Positions 56,842 through 64,000 of a DNA stretch of 64,000 bases are shown piece after piece; positions within the stretch are counted from its first letter, which is position 1; the number at the start of each line of letters is the position of its first letter. The position numbers and the translations under genes were made by a program. The notes under the pieces are model-generated. The model saw only the letters and a list, made by a program, of their open reading frames with translations. It had not been told where the DNA came from and did not search any database. The DNA is from Dipteris shenzhenensis (Eukaryota > Polypodiophyta > Polypodiopsida > Gleicheniales): assembly GCA_047967505.1 (NCBI GenBank), contig CM106539.1. One strand, given 5' to 3'.

Positions 56842-58108
56842 TTGTGTTTTATAGTTGTGCATGACACAGGCAAAAACGGTGTATAATGCGTGATTGCCTA
56901 TGAAAAGCATATCTAATGGAAAAAATAGTTTGCATATGCCTCAACCTATGTGGTGTTGAGTTTCATGCAAAGTGATGCTCCCATACCATAAGTACTTACA
57001 AGTTCGGATAACACACCTAGGAGCACATTTTTTAACGGTAGTGCATATCACAAGGACGAAAATGTTGTATAATGCATGATTGACAATGTAAATCATATCT
57101 GATGGGCATAATACTTTGCACACACCTCAACCTAGGTAGTATTGATTTGTGTGCAAAGAGGTGCCCCAATCCGATAAGCACTTGTTCGAATAACTCTTCT
57201 AGGATCGTGTTTTTTGACGGTTGTGCATGACACGAAGGCAAAAACGGTATTTAATTCTCCCTCGACCATGCAAAGTATATCCAATGGGCACAATACTTTG
57301 CATGAGCCTCAAAAGTGGTGGTATTGAGTTACATGCAAAGTACTACACCATCCGATAAGCACTTGGTTGGATAACACACCTAAAAGCGTATTTTTTTATG
57401 GTTGTGCATGACATTGAGGCACAAACGGTGTTTAATGCGTGATATACCACGAAAAGCATATCCGATGGGCATAATACTTTGCACACACCTCAACCTAGGT
57501 GTTATTGAGTTGCATACAAAGTGGTGTGTCCGTCTGATAAGTACTTGATTGGATAACACACCTAGGAGCGTGTTTTTAAACGAATGTGCTTGACACTAAG
57601 GCAAAAACGGTATTTAAAGCTCAATTGACCATGCAATGCATATCTGATGGGCAAAAAACTTTACCTACACCTCAACCTAGGTGGTATTAACTTGTTTGCA
57701 AAGAGGAACACCCATATGATAAGTACTTGGTTGTATAACACACCTAAGGGCGTGTTTTTTTAGAGATATGCATATCACTAGGGAAAAAACGGTGTATAAT
57801 GCGTGATCGACCATGCAACGCATATCTGATGGTCACAATACTTTGCACACACCTCAACCTAGTTGAACTTGACTTGCGTGCAAAGTGGAGCCCCCATCCG
57901 ATAAGTACTTGTTTGAATAACACACCTAGGACCGTGTTTTTTATGGTTGTGTATGACACTGAGGGCATGAGGCACAAATGGTGTTTAATGCGTGATATAC
58001 CATGCAAAGCATAGCTGATGGGCACAATAATTTGCACGCACCTCAACGTAGGTGTTATTCAGTTGCATGCAAAGTGGCATGTCCATCTGATGAGTACTTG
58101 ATCGGATT
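56842..58108. repeat. Right diverged satellite monomers
   Basis: About seven monomers, including the same non-core types as on the left: CCTCAAAAGTGGTGGTAT (57307) followed by CATTGAGGCACAAACGG with GTGATATACCACG (57411-57452). Then come A-like and B-like units and a chimeric final one at 57937 with a local GGGCATGAGGCAC insertion. The array then stops. Confidence 0.8.
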
Positions 58109-58446
58109 CCTAGAGCTGCTGCCCTATGATTTCCTTAGCAAATTAAGCATATAGGAGGAACACCCACCTCACTAGTCATGCATAGTGCACCCACACGTTT
58201 TGAGTACCATGAATAAATTGAACAAATAAAAGCCCCAAGAGATACCTGCTTTGGTCCACACACACAGAAACCTCATCACAAAAAGAGTAAAATGCACCGG
58301 CCACCACTCACAAAAGAAACAAGAACTCTTAGCACATGGCACTATATTGGCACTGTCAAACTAGGACCTTGCTGATTAATGTATAAAATGCTAGGGTAAA
58401 GACAGTCCATTAAGATGGGAAAAAGGCCTACACCACCATCAGCAAA

Positions 58447-58791
58447 GTGACACCAGGCCAAATGGCCCAAACCTCAACCTCAACAGCAGTCCCCAAATTG
58501 TTGCTACTGCAAAGGACTCTCACAAAGGAGATGGCTATAGATTTTGTTCCAGGGATGGATGTGATTTTATGTAGCAAAAGAGAAGTAGTTGCATTTGCTA
58601 CAATCCATGATAGTGATCCCAATTCAGTTTGCCACTTTCAAAGACTTGGCGAAGATAAGGTGACAGTTACTGTATCAAAGATTCTTAGCACAAGACGAGA
58701 CTTATGCAACAGACATTATCAAGAATACAAAGTGCACCACCTTGGATTTTACTATAGGGGACATGTTACAAATGAGATCATTTGCAAATAA
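58447..58791 (+). pseudogene. N-terminal part of the DUF7869-type protein
   Basis: 115 codons including FVPGMDVILCSKREVVAFAT, IHDSDPNSVCHFQRLGEDKV and TVTVSKILSTRRD. The pattern (G-x-D-V-x-L ... A-x-A-T-I-x-x-x-D-P ... L-G-x-x-x-V-x-V) resembles a small beta domain found in plant transposon-encoded proteins (DUF8039-like), at low confidence. The next part of the gene is in another frame starting within this one. Confidence 0.45.
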
Positions 58792-59683
58792 GACTGTAGC
58801 AGAAGGTGAAGTATTGGGATTTGAACAAGTGGAGCAATGGTCATTTGCACAGATGAGGATTCTAAAAGTCACTGATGATGGTATGGTTGATAACATAACA
58901 TCCTTATGTGATCCCTACTATGAGGTAGGCAAGAATATGAGATGGAGCATGCAATTTTTAAACATGAGAAAGAGGCACGTGGTTTTCAATGATAAAGACA
59001 AGGTATACTACAATATCAAAGGACCTAAAAAGCGTGCCCATGTGCCAGGCTCTATCACTTCAAACGTGGATGATTTCAATGTACTCAATTATAGAAGTGA
59101 CATCTTATCTGGAGTGGATGAGTTCATTGGTTCTGAGAAACAAAATGATTTTAGAAGCGAAGCCTTATCTAGGGTGGATGAATTCTTGCATAGTGAGAAG
59201 GGCAAAGGTTTCAATAGCGATGTCTTGTCAAGTGTGGATGAGTTCATGCATATTAACAAACCTGGTGTCAATCAAGCTTGTGGATTTGTGAAAGCCATGC
59301 AAGATGTCCCAATGAGCGATGTTCTCTCAGGAGTGGAAGAGTTTCAAGGTTCTCAATACTCTCGTAGAATATTGAATTCATTGAATGGTCCTAAGAGTAT
59401 GTTAAAAACGAGGATGAGATCAACAGAGGATTATTCAGTATTTAACTTTGATTGTGACATGGCCAAGGATGCAACGACCAATCATGGATGCTTGGTTACA
59501 AACAAATGTGAGGAGAAGAAGTGCATAAATACAGATAACAACGTGCACAAGGAACAAAAACGGTCATACATATGCATGAAGAGAAAGCGAATCCAGGTAG
59601 ATCCACAAAAGCAACCAAAGAGGAAGAGAGTAATGAAGGAGGAGAACATGTTAAATGCATTGGGATATCTATGTTGCAAGTGA
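58742..59683 (+). pseudogene. Middle part with four SDxLSxVDEF repeats
   Basis: 313 codons. Residues 1-115 have no known motif. Residues 118-177 are three tandem 20-residue repeats (RSDILSGVDEFIGSEKQNDF, then forms with SEALSRVDEFLHSEK and SDVLSSVDEFMH). A fourth, MSDVLSGVEEFQGS, follows at 191 after a short spacer. The C-terminus is strongly basic (KRKRIQVDPQKQPKRKR), like a nuclear localisation signal. It ends at a TGA, with the same frame continuing beyond it. Confidence 0.6.
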
Positions 59684-59689
59684 AGATGT

Positions 59690-60691
59690 ATGCACTTCAT
59701 TGATCTTGGAGACATCAGCGAAATTCAATGTAGAGGACACGTGTGGCAAAGAAGAGGAAGCAAAAGAAATGAATACCTTCTCACAAGTCTCTCTTGCTTT
59801 CTTCAGAATGGCAATAAAAGGCTAAGTTCAAGACAAAAGGTAAAACCTCTCGTAAATGAAAAAAAGATTTGCAATAAGGCATATCGCAATATTACTGGAT
59901 TATCCCATGGTACATATTGGGATTTAGTCACCAAGGCAAAGGGCGGCAACAAATTTAGCATTCACGGTAATAGAGGAAGGTCCAAATCAAGAATCTCAAC
60001 TGTCAGGGTAGCAACAATTTTGCGAGACTTCATACATGAAAATGCTTTACCTCAACCCCATATATCTACCAAACTCCCTAACGGTGACGTGATCACTGAA
60101 ATGCACCTTCCAATGGGCTTGACAAAGCTCGAAGTATTTGACTCTAATGCATAAAAGCAAAGGCAAAGAGGGGATGCTGTGGCTTCTTCTCATACTTTGT
60201 ATACTCTTTGGAAGAAGAACTTTGGATATGTTAAAATCCCAAAGAGGCAAAAAATGTCAAAGTGCAATGTCTGTGATGATTTAAAGCGAGCGATTGAGAG
60301 TGCAACATGTCCAAATCAAAGGGAATTATACAAAAAAAACCGAAAATCTCATCATGACCTTATTCGACATTCCGGACAAAAATATGGATTTTGGAAGGAG
60401 CAAGCTATTTCGCATCCCGATGACTACATGTGCCTTATTGTAGATGGCATGGATTAGAATACAACAACATTGCCTCATTTTGTTGCCACTCCACCTAAAT
60501 TACAAGGAAAGCACTTTCTAAAGACACATCTATGTGGAGTGTTAGTGCATGGAATTAAGTTCTTTGCAGATATATGGATTGATTCCTTGCATCTACATGA
60601 TAGCAATGAAGTTGTAACATCTATTATGAAGGCAATTCGCAATGTACATGTAGAAAAAGGTCGCCTTTCATCAAGTAGCCAATCCACATGA
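59690..60691 (+). pseudogene. DUF7869-like domain, two nonsense codons
   Basis: All in one frame: ITGLSHGTYWDLVTKAKGG, FSIHGNRGRSKSRIS, TKLPNGDVITEMHLPMG, then a TAA (60152). LYTLWKKNFGYVKIPKRQKM with KCNVCDDLKRAIES follows, then LIVDGMD interrupted by TAG (60455) before NTTTLPHFVATPPKLQGKHF, LKTHLCGVLVHGIKFFADIW and HDSNEVVTSIMKAIRNVH. The VKIP...KCxxCxxLK...DGMxQNxTxLPH...HxxGVLVHG pattern is the DUF7869 signature. The later acidic residues of the presumed catalytic set are missing. Confidence 0.65.
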
Positions 60692-60981
60692 ATATCCTTT
60701 GGAAGTGCTCTTAGATGCTGAGGGTATGGCACACGAGATTGTATACTAATTGTATAATGAAGGAGTGGGTCCCAAATGATGAAGCGGTCTCACAAGTTTC
60801 GACAGAGACAATCATAGTGTCTTGGCATTCAAGGGCAAAGAAATCAAAGAAGCGCATGGGATATGAGGTAGAAGGAAAAATAAAAATACCACAGCAAAGT
60901 ATTTTGCATATACATGAATTTTTAAGGATGCTCGCCATGGAGGAAGTAGAAGGAGACAGCGCAAATGAAGAATGTCCATGA

Positions 60982-61829
60982 TTAAAGCTGTGTATTGAAG
61001 TCCATTGAAGGATTTTATTTGGGTACTAGGCAAGAAACCAATTGACAATTATAATCATATATTATTAGACTAGTAGGTGCAACTGTACTGAGTCATCACC
61101 TCCTATGTCAAATGAGAGTCAAAATATGCACTGGATGTCACCCAAGGGTCAAGGCTTGGCAAGACAATAGGGAGTTAATGTAGATGGCATTTGGCAAGGG
61201 ACTATCACATTGAGCAATAAGACAATGGGGAGTCAATGCAGATGGCATGAATTCAGGCTCTTTAAGAGAAACAATTTAAATTGTAAACATATGTTCAATC
61301 TATATCATTTTATACAAAGACTCCAGCTGAGAGCAACATCTCTCAATGTAAACATATAATGATAGCTATAATTGCTATTATAATTCTTTGGTTCAATACA
61401 AAACTTGGGTCTTATGGCATCATGTCTTTTTTCTATTTATTAAAAGTTTTAAAAATTTTGTGCATATTGCGAGTGACAATGTTATTTACATGAAATATTT
61501 AAGTCTCCTTTCATGGATTTATAAATTTATCACGTTAAGGAAAAATATTAAAAATAATTAAATTAACAAATAACTTAGGTATAGCTAGCATTTCTAAAAT
61601 AGGATTATTTCAAATTCTTGCATGTTAGTGCAAAAGTATAGATTGAAAAAACAAGATTTTTATGTGAATATGATAGTGCCACAAAGTGAACTTTTGATTT
61701 GGGAAGAATATTTTTAGAAAGTAAAATTTTGATTTAGGATGGATATTTTCACAAAGTAAACTTTTCATTTGGGAAGAATCTTTGGGCTTCGTCCAAAAAC
61801 AATAGAAAAAGTCCAAAATTAATGAAATA
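60982..61829. other. AT-rich spacer
   Basis: No genes seen. At 61670-61785 a ~48-bp unit containing CACAAAGT-AACTTTT-ATTTGGGAAGAAT is repeated about three times with changes. CACTA-3 begins at about 61830. Confidence 0.6.
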
Positions 61830-61889
61830 GGTGTTGTTGTGTCTTTACACGTATAATATGGGATTATGCTTTTATGACTCTCTTTTGTA

Positions 61890-62537
61890 GGCATGTCTTA
61901 TACTAAGACATTCATGCACGCGTGCAAGACTTGTTACAAGTGGGTACCATGCTTGTCCTGTTTGTGGATCGGGTTTGAAATCACTTGCACGATACTCCAA
62001 ACATATGAGGAAAAATGTTTATGAAGGTCATGCTTGATACCTTCTGCTGGACCATCTCGCGCATGGAGGCCAGCTTGATCCACCACCACCATATTTGAAG
62101 GCAAGTGACTGGATTTAGGCTTGGAGGGCGAATGGAGAGGAACCTCCTCTTGGTATGAAGAGGCTATCGATCTTTAACGAGCTTCCTTATTGGGGTCAGT
62201 TACAAATCAATCATCTCTTGGATCCCATGCATATCTTCAAGAATGTGGGGGCTACTATTTGAGCACACTTGGATGGTTCCAAAGACTCGAGAGGAGTGCA
62301 AGAAGACTTGCGTGCTATGAATAGGATGTCTCGTTTGTGGTCCCAAGTGCATGCATCGGGAAAAGTTATCCTCTCGAAAGCAACATGGATCCTCTCTACG
62401 AGAGAGGAGGCATCGGTCAAGGCGAACATTGCCTCTTTTCAAACAACATGCGTTGCTTGAAAGAAGCAATTTCAAAGGACAATAAGCTTAGTGGGCTTAA
62501 GTCCCATGATTGGCACAAGGTCTTACAGGTATTCTGA
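61890..62537 (+). pseudogene. CACTA-3 transposase, catalytic-end region
   Basis: Plus-strand equivalents of the CACTA-2 segments: HACPVCGSGLKSLARYSKHM-like sequence near 61945-62005, LPYWGQLQINHLLDPMHIFK near 62185-62240 and LRAMNRMSRLWSQVHASGKV after 62300. The frame is broken by a TGA in place of Trp near 62262, and by a shift near 62450 before NKLSGLKSHDWHKVLQVF. Confidence 0.75.
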
Positions 62538-62839
62538 GCTGCAGGATTAGTGTACCGATAATCGTGATGCGTTAGTGTAATTATGATTATGTTATATTGT
62601 TGACATGACTTCTTTGTTGCTTTGATAGTTCATCCTCCCAATTACAATAAAAGGGTGCTTACAAGAAGATGTTAGAAATGCTATATTCAAGATCAGTGGT
62701 ATTGTGAGATATGCTTACTATCAAATCGCATTGATTGCATTTTCTTCAATTTAAGCTGAATAATCTGTAGACTGATTATGAATATATCTTACATGGGCAT
62801 GTGAAATAGGTGGATATCTCAAAAAGAGATCTCCATATC

Positions 62840-63536
62840 GAGCATCAAGAAGGGTAGGGTGAAATCCATCGAAGCCGTATGCTTGCTTGAGAAGCACTTT
62901 CCTCCGAGCATTATGACAACTCAAGTGGACTTGCTTGTGCACATAGTTGATGAGGTGGCCATTGCAAGTACCGTTCATAGTCAGTAGATGTTTTTTCTCG
63001 AGCGGTTTATGAAAACTTTGAAGGGATTTGTAAGACAAAGAGCAAGACCAGAAGCAAGCATGGGCGCAAAGGGATGGCTTGTGCAAGAGTCATTAGTATA
63101 TATCACGGAGTTTCTTGCATCCACGGATCCCGATATGCCGCAAGCTTGGCATAACAAGGATGATGATCGCATCGTTGGCAAGGTTCCCCAAGGAAAATGG
63201 ATTGAAAGAAAGATGAGCAAAGAGCAAATGGAGAAATTCAATAAGTTTTGTATCCTCAATAGCATGGAGATGCATAAGTGGATTGAGAGATATGAAGCGG
63301 CCAAAGCAGAAAGAATAAATGCAAGGACGAGATTCAGAGTAATGTTTAGGCGATCGCAACCATATCCACAAGATCTGGATCTGGCACTTCTTCCCACTCA
63401 CATGTCACTTGATTGGCTACAACTGGCTCTACGTAAAGCCGAACGTGATGGAGAGACAATAAACGAGCGCAAGCGAGAGTTATCATCTGGATGTATGATG
63501 CATGTAAGTTTCTTACCTCTTGACATAATTAAGTAA
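62840..63536 (+). pseudogene. CACTA-3 transposase, DUF4218 region
   Basis: This is the longest open version of this region in the window: 182 codons from 62988, MFFLERFMKTLKGFVRQRAR to SGCMMHVSFLPLDIIK. Upstream in the same frame lies the AVCLLEKHFPPSIMTTQVDL part, separated by a TAG (62986-62988 region) where CACTA-2 has Trp. It ends near 63536, where the equivalent CACTA-2 and CACTA-1 frames also end, probably an intron boundary. Confidence 0.8.
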
Positions 63537-63585
63537 TTATTTATGTCAATATACGCTATAAAATAGATGCATCTTCATTGTTTTA

Positions 63586-64000
63586 ATGATGCTCTTTTAC
63601 AGTACAAAAAGTACAATGCATTATGGTCATATGGATGATATTTTCGCGTGGAACGTATCGATTCAAAGAGAGTCCCGTATGATTGTGGAGTCATGGCTAA
63701 CTTCACACAAGATAGCTGAGCAAGTGATTTGGATACCAATCTTCTCTCCTCATAGTTGGATTATTGTGGAACCATACACGAAATCTATGAAGTTGATTTC
63801 AGATGATTTAGTATTTTCATTCTTGATGTAAAATGGTTTAGAACTATTTACAATGGTCCCCATGCGACAGTGAGAAAGGATAGTAGTGGTTTCTTTGCAA
63901 TAGACTCCACCAAACTTTGGACCGATGAAAGTGATACTTTTTTTCTTCTGGAGCACTGTGAGCAGGTGCATACTAATGATTTAATTAATCGAAGCTTTCA
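63586..64000 (+). pseudogene. CACTA-3 transposase, DUF4216 region, partial
   Basis: MMLFYSTKSTMHYGHMDDIF leads to MIVESWLTSHKIAEQVIWIP. After a frame change near 63825, DVKWFRTIYNGPHATVRKDS and GFFAIDSTKLWTDESDTFF match the DUF4216 pattern (DVKWF...DSTKLW). It is cut by the window edge. Confidence 0.75.

Larger units (their letters stand above)
48540..58108. repeat. Satellite array, ~182-bp monomer (about 52 copies)
   Basis: Head-to-tail monomers share GTGTTTTTTTACGG-TGTGCAT, GACCATGCAAAGCATATCCG, ATGGGCACAATACTTTGCAC, CCTCAACCTAGGTGGTATTG and CCCATCCGATAAGTACTTGG. The spacing is 180-184 bp. The array ends abruptly at about 58108 (TACTTGATCGGATTC then unrelated sequence). The unit length is in the range typical of plant centromeric or subtelomeric satellites (150-185 bp). 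The many 60-71-codon frames on both strands are repeats of the monomer and not genes. Confidence 0.98.
58447..60981 (+). mobile_element. Decayed DUF7869-type transposable element gene
   Basis: A plus-strand coding region runs in essentially one frame from 58742 to 60691. It is broken by three in-frame stops (59681, 60152, 60455) and by a frameshift near 58740 that separates the N-terminal part. The C-terminal half matches the DUF7869 family of transposase-like proteins found in plants, oomycetes and invertebrates. I saw no terminal repeats. The DDE-like end of the domain is lost after 60691. Confidence 0.6.
61830..64000 (+). mobile_element. CACTA-3, left-truncated, runs off the right edge
   Basis: From about 61830 the plus strand matches the reverse complement of CACTA-2 below 44820, beginning within the transposase and continuing through the DUF4218 and DUF4216 regions to the window end. 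No 5' terminus or N-terminal transposase is present. This copy retains an unoccupied version of the copia-B insertion site (CAATCTTCTCTCCTCA near 63736). Confidence 0.85.

Noticed and set aside
49225-58014. Repeated 60-110-codon frames starting MCMTLRQKWYLMLDRPC-like or MCISLGEKRCIMRDRPC-like
   Set aside because: They recur once per satellite unit on both strands and follow the satellite sequence; they are by-products of the repeat.
48540-58108. CRISPR-like array
   Set aside because: Whole 182-bp units repeat without unique spacers; this is a eukaryotic satellite.

Overview
The window looks like heterochromatic nuclear DNA from a land plant with a large, repeat-rich genome. The evidence is Ty1/copia elements with plant-type tRNA-Met primer sites, Ty3/gypsy fragments, three copies of one plant TNP2-type CACTA transposon, a LINE remnant, a higher-order satellite array and only one or two pieces of likely host genes. 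The transposase and DUF7869-like lineages look more like non-seed plants or gymnosperms than well-known angiosperm families, but this is an impression and I cannot name a species.

Layout. 1-5.5 kb: copia-A, minus strand, with gag, protease, integrase and reverse transcriptase running off the left edge, plus its primer site and upstream LTR. 5.5-9 kb: a probable first exon of a chloroplast ABC transporter (ABCB26/TAP1-like, minus strand) at 8.1-8.7 kb and non-coding DNA that may be its first intron. 9-20 kb: tRNA-like (SINE-like) repeats, simple repeats, a LINE reverse transcriptase remnant and minisatellites. 20-25.5 kb: decayed minus-strand reading frames and the gag/protease end of a gypsy element. 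25.5-30.5 kb: a degenerate Ty3/gypsy pol, minus strand. 30.5-36.7 kb: CACTA-1, truncated on its left, with a complete-ended copia (copia-B, 5-bp target duplication CTTCT) inserted in it. 37-38.7 kb: an RPA70-like OB-fold gene or remnant, minus strand. 39.4-47 kb: copia-C, split inside its integrase by CACTA-2 (minus strand). 47-48.3 kb: a strongly pyrimidine-rich segment with tandem duplications and a leftward CCAAT/TATA arrangement. 48.5-58.1 kb: a tandem satellite of ~182 bp monomers, whose core is a three-monomer higher-order repeat of ~545 bp (about 12 copies) between diverged monomers. 58.4-61 kb: a decayed DUF7869-type element with 20-residue internal repeats. 61.8-64 kb: CACTA-3, plus strand, leaving the right edge.

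No autonomous mobile element is intact here. Their breaks (frameshifting duplications, nonsense codons, lost catalytic residues, deleted reverse transcriptase core, missing ends) give a relative history: CACTA-2 entered copia-C, copia-B entered CACTA-1, and the satellite trimer expanded inside an older array. The most notable features are the trimeric satellite, the palindromic subterminal repeats of the CACTA family, the DUF7869-type element and the RPA-like gene.
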